Below are positions 7,986-16,265 of a DNA stretch of 37,766 bases, one piece after another (the first letter of the stretch is position 1; the number at the start of each line of letters is the position of its first letter). This DNA comes from Ruminococcus flavefaciens FD-1. Lineage in GTDB: Bacteria; Bacillota; Clostridia; Oscillospirales; Ruminococcaceae. The position numbers were made by a program, and so were the translations under genes. The notes under the pieces were generated by a model. That model had not been told where the DNA came from. It saw nothing but the letters and a program-made list of their open reading frames with translations, and ran no database searches. Location: NCBI GenBank assembly GCA_000174895.1, contig ACOK01000070.1:1-37766 (forward strand). Reading direction: 5' to 3'.

Positions 7986-8765
7986 TTGGAAAACATCATA
8001 ACTTCAAAAGATAATCCTACTGTCAAGCTGTATCAGAAGCTCTCTTCTTCAAAAAAAGAAAGACTTCAGTACGGCTTATTCGTGTTGGAGGGGCTGCGTA
8101 TAACCGAGGATGCGCTCAGGGACGGCAGTGTTTCACACCTCATCCTTACCGAAAATGCTTACAGCAAGACAGCAGATGAACTGTTGCAGGCTGATTTGAG
8201 AGATACAAAGGTACTTGTTATTTCAAATGAACTTGGAAACAGGATAGCTTCAACAGACAGCACACAGGGAGTTTTCGCCATATGCCGCATACCATCGGGC
8301 AGGACGCCTGCTTTTTGTGATGACGGAAGATATGTGGTACTCTACGGCCTTCAGGACCCCGGAAACGTGGGAATGATAATCCGTACCGCAGACGCTCTCG
8401 GCATAAACGGTGTCATACTCTCGGGCAGCTGCGACCTCTACAGCCCGAAGGTAATACGCTCTACTATGGGCTCGGTCTTCCGCATGGCTGTCTCGGTCAT
8501 AAACGACACAGATGCGCTGTTTGCACTGCTTGAGGAAAACGGAGTTGAATCCTCGGCAGCTGTTATCGACAAGGACGCCGTAAAGGTAACGGAGTGCAGC
8601 TTCACAGGCAGACAGGCTGTATTCATAGGCAACGAGGGAAACGGACTCCCTGCTGATGTTGCACACAGATGCACACGCAGAGTCACTATCCCAATGAGCG
8701 GAAATATCAATTCTCTGAATGCTGCTATGGCGGCAGGAATCCTCATGTGGGAGCTGAAAAAATAA
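7986..8765 (+). CDS. TrmH/SpoU-family RNA 2'-O-methyltransferase
   Basis: SPOUT-class methyltransferase of 259 aa, probably acting on rRNA with S-adenosylmethionine. The TTG at 7986 is chosen because CAGGAGGTG (7968-7976) sits about 10 nt before it. An N-terminal substrate-binding domain (NPTVKLYQKL...GLFVLEGLR) is followed by the SpoU fold: motif 1 LQDPGNVGMIIRTADA (the Asn and Arg are the catalytic positions in the family), motif 2 FIGNEGNGL and motif 3 IPMSGNINSLNAAMAAGI. Such a gene often follows rplT in Firmicutes. The exact modified nucleotide cannot be told. It lies between a terminator and dprA, so it may have its own weak promoter. Confidence 0.92.
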   Translation: MENIITSKDNPTVKLYQKLSSSKKERLQYGLFVLEGLRITEDALRDGSVSHLILTENAYSKTADELLQADLRDTKVLVISNELGNRIASTDSTQGVFAICRIPSGRTPAFCDDGRYVVLYGLQDPGNVGMIIRTADALGINGVILSGSCDLYSPKVIRSTMGSVFRMAVSVINDTDALFALLEENGVESSAAVIDKDAVKVTECSFTGRQAVFIGNEGNGLPADVAHRCTRRVTIPMSGNINSLNAAMAAGILMWELKK

Positions 8766-8828
8766 ACAGTGTGCAGAGACGACTATTGGCCGTCCGTATA
8801 AAAATTAAATTGAACAGGAGGGCAGAAG

Positions 8829-10097
8829 ATGGATGAGACTAAATACTGGATGTGGCTTTCCATGGTATTCGGCACAGGCAGCCGAAGGATATGGGAGGCG
8901 ATGTGCCTTTTTACTTCCGCTCAGGAAGCGTTTGAAATGCTCACTGACGGCTCTGTCGTTCTGAAACTGACAGAGAATGAATGGGAAAGGCTGAGGAGTA
9001 CTCCGCTCTCCGCAGCGGCTAAATTTGTGGAGAAGTGCAGAAATGACGGAGTTGAGGTCATAGGTTATTCCGACAAGCTCTATCCGTCTCAGCTCAGACA
9101 TCTTTTCAATCCTCCTGCCATACTCTATTATAAAGGCAATATTTCCTGCCTGACAGGCACTAAGACCATCACTACCGTAGGCACGAGAAGTGCTTCGGAT
9201 TACGGTATGAGGGCTGCTGAGACCATTTGCAGCGAGCTTGCGGCTAAGAATTTCGTCATAGTCAGCGGATTCGCAGTAGGCATTGACATAGCCACACATA
9301 TGGCGGCGGCAGGCAGAAAGCGCCCCACAGCCTGTGTTATGGGCTGCGGCGTGGATGTGGATTACCCTAAGCCGAATCAGCAGTTCAGGGAGAAGATACT
9401 GCAATGCGGAGGTGTGTTCATTTCGGAGTTCCCGCCCGGAACTCAGCCTCATCCGCAGAATTTTCCGTCGAGAAACCGCATACTTGCAGGTCTCGGCAGG
9501 GCAGCGCTGGTGTTTGAAGCGTCGGTGAAAAGCGGTTCACTCATAACTGCAAGGCTTGCCTGCGAACAGGGCAGAGATGTGCTCGTACTGCCTCCGCCTG
9601 ATATTTTCAGCAGCAGATACTCGGGCAACATCCAGCTTCTCCGTGACGGTGCAGAGCCTTTTTACGGTGCTGAGGAGATACTCGAACTCTACAAGCTGGG
9701 CAGTCCTGTCGAAGAGGAGATACGTGACAGCATTGAAGCCGAATATACCGGCAGAGAAGCCGGTATCGTCTGGGCAGGAAGAACCGACATAGAGGCTGAT
9801 GAAAATGAAGAGCTGCCTGTAAAAAAGACACGCAAGAGGCCGAAAAAAGCCAAGGAAGAGATCCCGTCAGTTCCCGAAGAAAATAGGGTGGCTGACGCTG
9901 ATGATACAGATAATGATGAATTGACGGATATCCAGCAAAGAATAGTAACTGAACTCAGAGACGGCAGTCTCCATGCTGATGAGATATGCCGCAGGCTGGA
10001 TATCGATTCCGCTGAGCTGATGACAGAGCTTACGGAACTTGAAATAGTGGGAGCGGTAAGATCGCTTCCCGGTAAAATGTATGAGTTGTACAGATAA
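8829..10097 (+). CDS. dprA: DNA processing protein DprA/Smf
   Basis: Single-strand DNA-binding protein of 422 aa that loads RecA during natural transformation. AGGAGGG (8816-8822) lies 6 nt before the ATG. A helical N region is followed by the Rossmann-like core (about 105-290): TVGTRSASDYGMRAAE, GCGVDVDYPKPN and SEFPPGTQPHPQNFPSRNRI. A charged linker with KKTRKRPKKAKEE (about 320-340) leads to a C-terminal winged helix (about 360-422). The segment that usually reads VPG...GSN.LI..GA is LPPPDIFSSRYSGNIQLLRDGA, a mild divergence. topA starts 14 nt later, so the two are co-transcribed. Confidence 0.94.
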   Translation: MDETKYWMWLSMVFGTGSRRIWEAMCLFTSAQEAFEMLTDGSVVLKLTENEWERLRSTPLSAAAKFVEKCRNDGVEVIGYSDKLYPSQLRHLFNPPAILYYKGNISCLTGTKTITTVGTRSASDYGMRAAETICSELAAKNFVIVSGFAVGIDIATHMAAAGRKRPTACVMGCGVDVDYPKPNQQFREKILQCGGVFISEFPPGTQPHPQNFPSRNRILAGLGRAALVFEASVKSGSLITARLACEQGRDVLVLPPPDIFSSRYSGNIQLLRDGAEPFYGAEEILELYKLGSPVEEEIRDSIEAEYTGREAGIVWAGRTDIEADENEELPVKKTRKRPKKAKEEIPSVPEENRVADADDTDNDELTDIQQRIVTELRDGSLHADEICRRLDIDSAELMTELTELEIVGAVRSLPGKMYELYR

Positions 10098-10111
10098 GGG
10101 GAAAATTTCAG

Positions 10112-12193
10112 ATGTCAGATTTAGTAATAGTTGAGTCGCCTGCAAAGGCAAAAACCATACAGAAGTATCTGGGCCCGGGGTATGAAGTCATTGCCTCCAT
10201 GGGGCACGTCCGTGATCTTCCGAAATCGAAGATGGGCGTGGATAAGGAAAACGACTTCGCACCGCAGTACACGGATATGAAGGGCAAAGAGGACGTTATC
10301 AAGGAACTGAAGAAACGTGCCAAGAAGTGCGACAAAGTCTATCTCGCAACCGACCCTGACCGTGAGGGAGAGGCTATATCATGGCATATAGCACAGATGC
10401 TGAAGCTCGATCTCAACGACAACAACCGTGTCGCATTCAATGAGATCACCAAAACAGGCGTAAAGAACGGTATGAGCGATCCGCATAAGATCGACCTGGA
10501 CCTTGTAAATGCACAGCAGGCAAGACGTATCCTGGACAGACTTGTGGGCTATGAGCTCAGTCCTTTCCTTTGGAAAAAGGTAAAGCGTGGACTTTCGGCA
10601 GGCCGTGTTCAGTCTGTTGCAGTGCGCCTTATCGTGGACAGGGAAAACGAGATACGCCAGTTCGTACCAAAGGAGTACTGGTCCATCGATGCTAAATTCA
10701 CAGCACCGTCATCGAGAAAGGTCTTCGATGCGGCACTGGTAGCTGTGGACGGAAAGAAGCTGGAGATACCAAATCAGGCAGAAGCAGACGGACTCCTGAA
10801 GCGTCTGGAGAATGCGGAATATACCGTAGCCAACGTGAAGAAGCGTGTCACAAAGAAACAGCCTGCACCGCCGTTCATCACTTCCACCTTGCAGCAGGAG
10901 GCTTCCAAGAAGCTCAGCTTCTCGGCAAAGCGTACCATGAAAGCTGCTCAGGAGCTTTACGAAGGTGTTGACGTTGAGGGCGTAGGCGCTGTTGGTCTTA
11001 TCACCTATATGAGAACCGACAGTCTGCGTATCTCCGACGAGGCAAAGGCTGCTGCCGCTGAATATATCGGCACAGTTTACGGTCAGGATTATCTTCCTCC
11101 CGAGCCGAGAACATACAAATCAAAGAACAACGCTCAGGATGCCCATGAAGCGATACGTCCTTCAACTCCCGAGCTCACTCCCGAAAGAGTAAAGAACAGC
11201 CTTACATCAGACCAGTATAAGCTCTACAAGCTTATATGGGAGAGATTCATCGCAAGCCAGATGGCAAACGCTCTCCTTGATACAGTTTCCGCTGATATCG
11301 AGGCAAACGGCTGCACATTCAGAGCATCGGGCTACTCTGTAAAGTTCGACGGATTCATGGTTCTCTACGTGGAGTCAAATGATTCCGATGAGGGCAGCAA
11401 GAAGATGCTCCCCGAACTGAAAAAGGACGACAAGCTGAAGCTGAAATCCATAAACGGAAATCAGCATTTCACTCAGCCGCCTCCGAGATATACCGAAGCA
11501 TCACTTATCAAGGCGCTGGAAGAAAACGGCATCGGCCGTCCGAGTACCTATGCTCCGACCATTACCACCATCACTTCAAGGCGATATGTTGAGCATGAGG
11601 GAAAAGCACTGAAACCCACAAATCTGGGCGAGGTCATCACCGAACTGATGAAGGACCACTTCAATAAGATAGTCGACGCTAAATTCACCGCAGAAATGGA
11701 AAACAATCTGGATGAGGTCGAACACGGTGCTAAGGACTGGGTAAGCACTCTCCATGAGTTTTACGACGATTTCTCCGAGACCCTGAAAAAGGCTGAGGAG
11801 GCTATGGACGGCAAGCGTGTCAAGGTGCCCGATGAGGAGACCGACGTTGTCTGTGAGCTCTGCGGCAAGAATATGGTAATAAAGTACAGCAAGTACGGAA
11901 AATTCCTTGCCTGCCCGGGATTCCCCGAATGCAGGAACACCAAGAAGATAGTAACAGAAGCCGACGGTACCTGCCCACGCTGCGGAAAGAAAATGCTGCT
12001 CAAGAAGTCAAAGAAGGGCAGAAGCTTCTACGGCTGTGAGGGCTATCCCGACTGCAACTTCATGACATGGAACGTTCCTTCTGCCGAGGTATGCCCTCAG
12101 TGCGGAAAGACCCTGTTCATAAAGGGCGGTAAATCGGGAAAACTCATTTGCGAGAACGAAGGCTGCGGATATGAAAGAGAGATAAAGAAATGA
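10112..12193 (+). CDS. topA: DNA topoisomerase I (type IA)
   Basis: Relaxes negative supercoils; 693 aa. A Toprim domain at the start (VIVESPAKAKTI with Glu8; TDPDREGEAISWH) is followed by the type IA core with the active Tyr299 in GLITYMRTDSLRIS, then DAHEAIRP and GIGRPSTYAP. The C-terminus holds three four-cysteine zinc-ribbon motifs (CELC...C...C, CPRC...C...C, CPQC...C...C, about 580-690). Gene order dprA-topA-trmFO is common in Firmicutes. It overlaps trmFO by 4 nt (ATGA), implying coupled translation. Confidence 0.98.
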   Translation: MSDLVIVESPAKAKTIQKYLGPGYEVIASMGHVRDLPKSKMGVDKENDFAPQYTDMKGKEDVIKELKKRAKKCDKVYLATDPDREGEAISWHIAQMLKLDLNDNNRVAFNEITKTGVKNGMSDPHKIDLDLVNAQQARRILDRLVGYELSPFLWKKVKRGLSAGRVQSVAVRLIVDRENEIRQFVPKEYWSIDAKFTAPSSRKVFDAALVAVDGKKLEIPNQAEADGLLKRLENAEYTVANVKKRVTKKQPAPPFITSTLQQEASKKLSFSAKRTMKAAQELYEGVDVEGVGAVGLITYMRTDSLRISDEAKAAAAEYIGTVYGQDYLPPEPRTYKSKNNAQDAHEAIRPSTPELTPERVKNSLTSDQYKLYKLIWERFIASQMANALLDTVSADIEANGCTFRASGYSVKFDGFMVLYVESNDSDEGSKKMLPELKKDDKLKLKSINGNQHFTQPPPRYTEASLIKALEENGIGRPSTYAPTITTITSRRYVEHEGKALKPTNLGEVITELMKDHFNKIVDAKFTAEMENNLDEVEHGAKDWVSTLHEFYDDFSETLKKAEEAMDGKRVKVPDEETDVVCELCGKNMVIKYSKYGKFLACPGFPECRNTKKIVTEADGTCPRCGKKMLLKKSKKGRSFYGCEGYPDCNFMTWNVPSAEVCPQCGKTLFIKGGKSGKLICENEGCGYEREIKK

Positions 12194-13512
12194 CAGTAAG
12201 CGTTATAGGCGCAGGTCTTGCAGGCTGTGAAGCGGCATGGAGACTTGCTCAGGAGGGCATAAACGTTAAGCTTTACGAAATGAAGCCCGGGAAATACTCT
12301 CCTGCCCATAAGTACAGCGGATTTGCAGAGCTGGTATGCTCAAATTCACTGAAAGCTGCCCGTCTCGGCTCAGCGGCAGGACTGCTGAAGTATGAGATGG
12401 AAATGCTGGGCTCCCTGACAGTTCCCTGTGCTAAGGAGAATTCCGTAGAAGCAGGCGGAGCGCTGGCAGTTGACAGAGAGAAATTCTCCGACGCAGTTAC
12501 AGCTAAGATAAAGTCACACCCACTTATAGAGGTTATAGGCGAGGAAGTTACCGAGATACCCGATGGTACGGTGATAATCGCTACAGGCCCTCTTACATCG
12601 GGAGCAATGGCTGAACGTATAAAGGAGCTTTGCGGCGAAGGCCTCAGCTTCTACGATGCGGCTGCTCCCATAGTCACATACGAAAGTCTCGACAAAGAGA
12701 AGGTCTTCTACGCTTCACGCTACGGCAGAGGCGAGGCCGACTATGTGAACTGTCCCATGAACAAAGAGGAGTACCTTGCATTCTATGAGGCGCTCATCTC
12801 TGCGGAAAAGGTACAGCTCAAGGACTTCGAGACTCATCCTTTCAGCGTTTACGAAGGCTGTATGCCTATCGAGGAACTGGCAAGACGTGGCGTTGACACC
12901 ATGCGTTTCGGCCCTATGAAGCCTGTCGGCATCGATGACCCACGTACAGGCAGACGTCCCTATGCAGTAGTGCAGCTTCGCCGTGAGAACAGCGAGGGCA
13001 CACTTTTCAACCTTGTGGGATTCCAGACAAATCTGAAATTCGGCGAGCAGAAAAGGGTATTCTCCATGATAACGGGACTGGAAAATGCGGAATTCATGCG
13101 CTACGGCGTTATGCACCGCAATACCTTCATCAACAGCCCCGAACTGCTGAACTCCGATTTCTCCATGCGTCAGCACCCTGAGATATATTTCGCAGGTCAG
13201 ATAACAGGCGTTGAGGGATATATGGAATCAGCGGCAAGCGGTATCATCGCAGGTACTGCCGCAGCAAGGAAGCTGAAAGGTCTTGAGCCTGTCGTGCTTC
13301 CCAGTGAGACTATGACAGGTGCGCTCTCCGCTTATATCAGCGACAGCTTCAACAGCGGAAAATTCCAGCCGATGGGCGCAAATATGGGCATACTCCCTGA
13401 CATCGGCATGAAGATAAAGGATAAGAAACTCAAATACGAAGCATATGCAGAAAGAGCTGTCGAAGCACTGAAGAAGGAGTTGGAGAGAGTTGGCAGTCAG
13501 AGTAATAGTTGA
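12190..13512 (+). CDS. trmFO: tRNA m5U54 methyltransferase TrmFO (folate/FAD-dependent)
   Basis: Makes 5-methyluridine at position 54 of tRNA using methylenetetrahydrofolate and FADH2; 440 aa. The FAD-binding start VIGAGLAGCEAAWRLA (GxGxxG at 7-12) is followed by the family blocks KYSGFAELVCSNSLKA, MKPVGIDDPRTGRRPYAVVQLR, NLVGFQTNLK and FAGQITGVEGYMESAASG. The ATG at 12190 overlaps the topA stop. The last 23 nt overlap plsX. Confidence 0.97.
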   Translation: MTVSVIGAGLAGCEAAWRLAQEGINVKLYEMKPGKYSPAHKYSGFAELVCSNSLKAARLGSAAGLLKYEMEMLGSLTVPCAKENSVEAGGALAVDREKFSDAVTAKIKSHPLIEVIGEEVTEIPDGTVIIATGPLTSGAMAERIKELCGEGLSFYDAAAPIVTYESLDKEKVFYASRYGRGEADYVNCPMNKEEYLAFYEALISAEKVQLKDFETHPFSVYEGCMPIEELARRGVDTMRFGPMKPVGIDDPRTGRRPYAVVQLRRENSEGTLFNLVGFQTNLKFGEQKRVFSMITGLENAEFMRYGVMHRNTFINSPELLNSDFSMRQHPEIYFAGQITGVEGYMESAASGIIAGTAAARKLKGLEPVVLPSETMTGALSAYISDSFNSGKFQPMGANMGILPDIGMKIKDKKLKYEAYAERAVEALKKELERVGSQSNS

Positions 13513-14497
13513 TGCATTCGGAGGGGACAATGCTCCCCTCGAAGTAGTAAAGGGCTGTGCGAGAGCAGTCAGCGAGCTTGGAGTTGAGATAATACTCACA
13601 GGCAGCGAAACAAAGATAAAGAAGTGTGCGGAGGAAAACGGTCTCAGCCTCAACGGTATCGAGATCGTGCATACTGATGATGTTTTTGATATACATGAGG
13701 AACCGAAGGAGATCATAAAATCCGGCAAGGATTCATCAATGGCACTCGGTCTGAGACTTCTTGCAGAGGGCAGAGGCGATGCCTTTGTATCAGCAGGAAG
13801 CACAGGAGCGCTGGTCATGGGATCCACCTTCATCGTCAAGCGTATCAAAGGCATTAAGCGTATCGCTCCTTCACCCATACTCCCTGCGGACAAGGGAAGC
13901 TTTCTTCTCGCAGACGCAGGAGCAAATACAGAGTGCCGTGCCGAGATGCTGGTGCAGTTCGCAATTATGGGAAGCGCCTATATGGAAAAGGTCATGGGCG
14001 TGAAGAACCCTAAAGTTGCACTGCTGAACATCGGTGCAGAGGAGACTAAGGGCAGAGAGCTGGAGATAGAAGCTTATCAGCTCCTTGAAAAGTCGGGGCT
14101 CAGCTTCGTGGGAAATATCGAAGCAAGAGATATGCCCAAGGGCGAAGTGCAGGTAGTTGTCACCGACGGTTTCACAGGAAATATCGCTCTGAAACTCTAT
14201 GAAGGCATGGGCTCGTTTTTCAGTAAAAAGATAAAGTGGATTTTCTCAGGCGCAGGCAAGATAGGTGCTCTGTTCTCACTGGGAAAAATAAAGGAATTCC
14301 GCAGGCAGATGGACTACAAGGAAGTTGGCGGTTCAGCGCTGTTAGGCGTGAAGAAGCCAGTCATCAAGGCTCACGGAAGCTCCGATTCCACGGCATTTTT
14401 CAATGCGGTCAGACAGGCAAGAAAGTGTGTCGAGGGCAATGTTATCGAGGAGATTGAAGCCTACGTTGCAAAACTTGCCGCCGCTGAAAAGGAGTAA
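13490..14497 (+). CDS. plsX: Phosphate acyltransferase PlsX
   Basis: Converts acyl-ACP to acyl-phosphate for phospholipid synthesis; 335 aa. The TTG at 13490 follows AAGGAG (13474-13479) by 10 nt; no ATG is nearby. Family blocks: VIVDAFGGDNAPLEVVKG, SAGSTGALVMGS, GANTECRAEMLVQFAIMG and VVVTDGFTGNIALKLYEG. In many Firmicutes plsX is followed by fabD, fabG and acpP before rnc; none of these lies here, and rnc starts 5 nt after the stop. Confidence 0.96.
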   Translation: MAVRVIVDAFGGDNAPLEVVKGCARAVSELGVEIILTGSETKIKKCAEENGLSLNGIEIVHTDDVFDIHEEPKEIIKSGKDSSMALGLRLLAEGRGDAFVSAGSTGALVMGSTFIVKRIKGIKRIAPSPILPADKGSFLLADAGANTECRAEMLVQFAIMGSAYMEKVMGVKNPKVALLNIGAEETKGRELEIEAYQLLEKSGLSFVGNIEARDMPKGEVQVVVTDGFTGNIALKLYEGMGSFFSKKIKWIFSGAGKIGALFSLGKIKEFRRQMDYKEVGGSALLGVKKPVIKAHGSSDSTAFFNAVRQARKCVEGNVIEEIEAYVAKLAAAEKE

Positions 14498-14502
14498 GGA
14501 TC

Positions 14503-15192
14503 ATGAGAAAGACCGAAGAATTTGAAAACATCATCGGCTATACATTCAAAAATAAGGAACTTATCGAGCAGGCTCTTTCACATTCCTCATATGCAAATGA
14601 AAAAAAGCGTGCAGGCGGAAGCAATGAAAGACTTGAATTTCTCGGAGACAGCGTGCTTTCCATCGTTGTTTCGGATTATCTCTACAAGAATATAAATGTG
14701 CCCGAGGGAGAGCTTACAAAGATGAGAGCATCACTGGTATGCGAAAAGTCTCTCTTTGTATTTGCACAGCAGATAGAGCTGGGCGAATTTCTCCATCTCG
14801 GCAAGGGCGAGGAAAATACAGGCGGCAGAGAGCGTCCATCGATACTGGCAGACGCATTTGAAGCTGTTATCGCCGCTATTTATCTTGACGGCGGAATGGA
14901 GGCGGCCGCAAAGCACATCCTCCGTTTCATGCCCGAAGATATAAAGCGCACCAAAAAGCCTGTCCTCAGCGATTTCAAGACACTGTTACAGGAAGTTGTG
15001 CAGAAGAATCCCGAGGAAAAGGTCGAGTACGTGCTTATCGGCGAGGAAGGCCCCGACCACAATAAGCGCTTTGTTGTCGAGGTATGCCTTAACTCTCAGG
15101 TCATAGGCAAGGGCAAGGGCAAGAGCAAAAAGGAAGCCGAACAGCTTGCCGCAAAGGAAGCTTTAGAGCTTATGGGATATGAAGCACAGTAA
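14503..15192 (+). CDS. rnc: Ribonuclease III
   Basis: Double-strand-specific endoribonuclease for rRNA and mRNA processing; 229 aa. The catalytic domain carries the signature NERLEFLGDS (41-50) and DAFEAVIAAIYLDGG with the metal-binding Asp and Glu. A double-stranded-RNA-binding domain spans about 155-226 (DFKTLLQEVVQ...KGKGKSKKEAEQLAAKEAL). The end overlaps the radical SAM gene by 14 nt. Confidence 0.98.
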   Translation: MRKTEEFENIIGYTFKNKELIEQALSHSSYANEKKRAGGSNERLEFLGDSVLSIVVSDYLYKNINVPEGELTKMRASLVCEKSLFVFAQQIELGEFLHLGKGEENTGGRERPSILADAFEAVIAAIYLDGGMEAAAKHILRFMPEDIKRTKKPVLSDFKTLLQEVVQKNPEEKVEYVLIGEEGPDHNKRFVVEVCLNSQVIGKGKGKSKKEAEQLAAKEALELMGYEAQ

Positions 15193-16261
15193 TATTTCCA
15201 TATTCATCCCACATATAGGATGTCCTCATAAGTGCTCATTCTGCGACCAGAACACTATAAGCGGCGCTCAGCACCTCCCCGATGGCAATGAGGTCAGGGA
15301 GATATGCACAAAGGCGCTCAGCGAGGTGAAGTCCCCCGAGGATACGGAGATAGCATTTTTCGGCGGAAGCTTTACGGCTATCCCACGGGATTATATGCTT
15401 GAACTCCTCGAAGCCGCCCATGAATTCGTGGGCGAGGGAAAGTTCAGGGGAATACGCTGTTCCACCCGTCCCGACTGTATCAACAATGAGGTGCTGTCGC
15501 TGTTGAAAACTTACGGTGTTACTGCGATAGAGCTGGGAGCGCAGTCCATGAGCGACAAGGTGCTTGAAGCAAATGAGCGTGGACACACCGCAGAGGATGT
15601 ATTCAATGCAAGCAGGCTTATCCGTCAGTACGGCTTTGAACTGGGCTTGCAGATGATGATAGGTCTCTACAAAAGCACAGGTGATGACGAATATGAGACA
15701 ATGGAAAAGATACTGGAGATACATCCTGATACTGTCCGTATTTACCCTGTTGTGATACTCAGAGGCACAAGACTTGCGGAACTTCTCAAAAGCGGAGAAT
15801 ATCAGCTTTTCGGCGGTGCAAATGATGAACGTGAGTACTATGACTTTGACGATGTGGTGGATGTTGCCGCAGGTATGCTGGAAGAATTCGAGGATAACGG
15901 CATAAGAGTCATAAAATGCGGACTTCACGCTTCTGAATTCGTGGAAAAGGACATGGTGGGAGGATTCTATCATCCTGCATTCCGTGAGCTTTGCGAGAGC
16001 AGGATATATAATCACCTGATATGGAATGAACTTTTTGAAATGGCCGGTATGAACAGACCGCAGAAATATGTTAAAGAAGAAGCCGACGCAAAATTGCAGA
16101 AGCTGAAAGGAAAGTATACCATAGCTGTTCATCCGTCGTGCATAAGCAAGGCGATGGGCCATAAGAAATCGAATTATCTGGATCTTCTCGAAAACGGGAT
16201 AGATATAAAAATAATCGGGGACGAAAGCGTCCCGAAGTATAAATGCGAACTGAGGAGGTGA
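15179..16261 (+). CDS. Elp3-like radical SAM protein
   Basis: Radical S-adenosylmethionine enzyme of 360 aa. The iron-sulfur motif is CPHKCSFC (Cys15, Cys19, Cys22), followed by AFFGGSFTAI and IELGAQSMSDKVLEANERGH, typical of the Elp3/YhcC branch. It lacks the acetyltransferase domain of true Elp3. The position between rnc and smc is a recurring arrangement in clostridia. The substrate is unknown; tRNA modification is only a guess from the Elp3 relation. It overlaps rnc and ends 4 nt before the smc start codon. Confidence 0.88.
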   Translation: MKHSNISIFIPHIGCPHKCSFCDQNTISGAQHLPDGNEVREICTKALSEVKSPEDTEIAFFGGSFTAIPRDYMLELLEAAHEFVGEGKFRGIRCSTRPDCINNEVLSLLKTYGVTAIELGAQSMSDKVLEANERGHTAEDVFNASRLIRQYGFELGLQMMIGLYKSTGDDEYETMEKILEIHPDTVRIYPVVILRGTRLAELLKSGEYQLFGGANDEREYYDFDDVVDVAAGMLEEFEDNGIRVIKCGLHASEFVEKDMVGGFYHPAFRELCESRIYNHLIWNELFEMAGMNRPQKYVKEEADAKLQKLKGKYTIAVHPSCISKAMGHKKSNYLDLLENGIDIKIIGDESVPKYKCELRR

Positions 16262-16265
16262 GCTG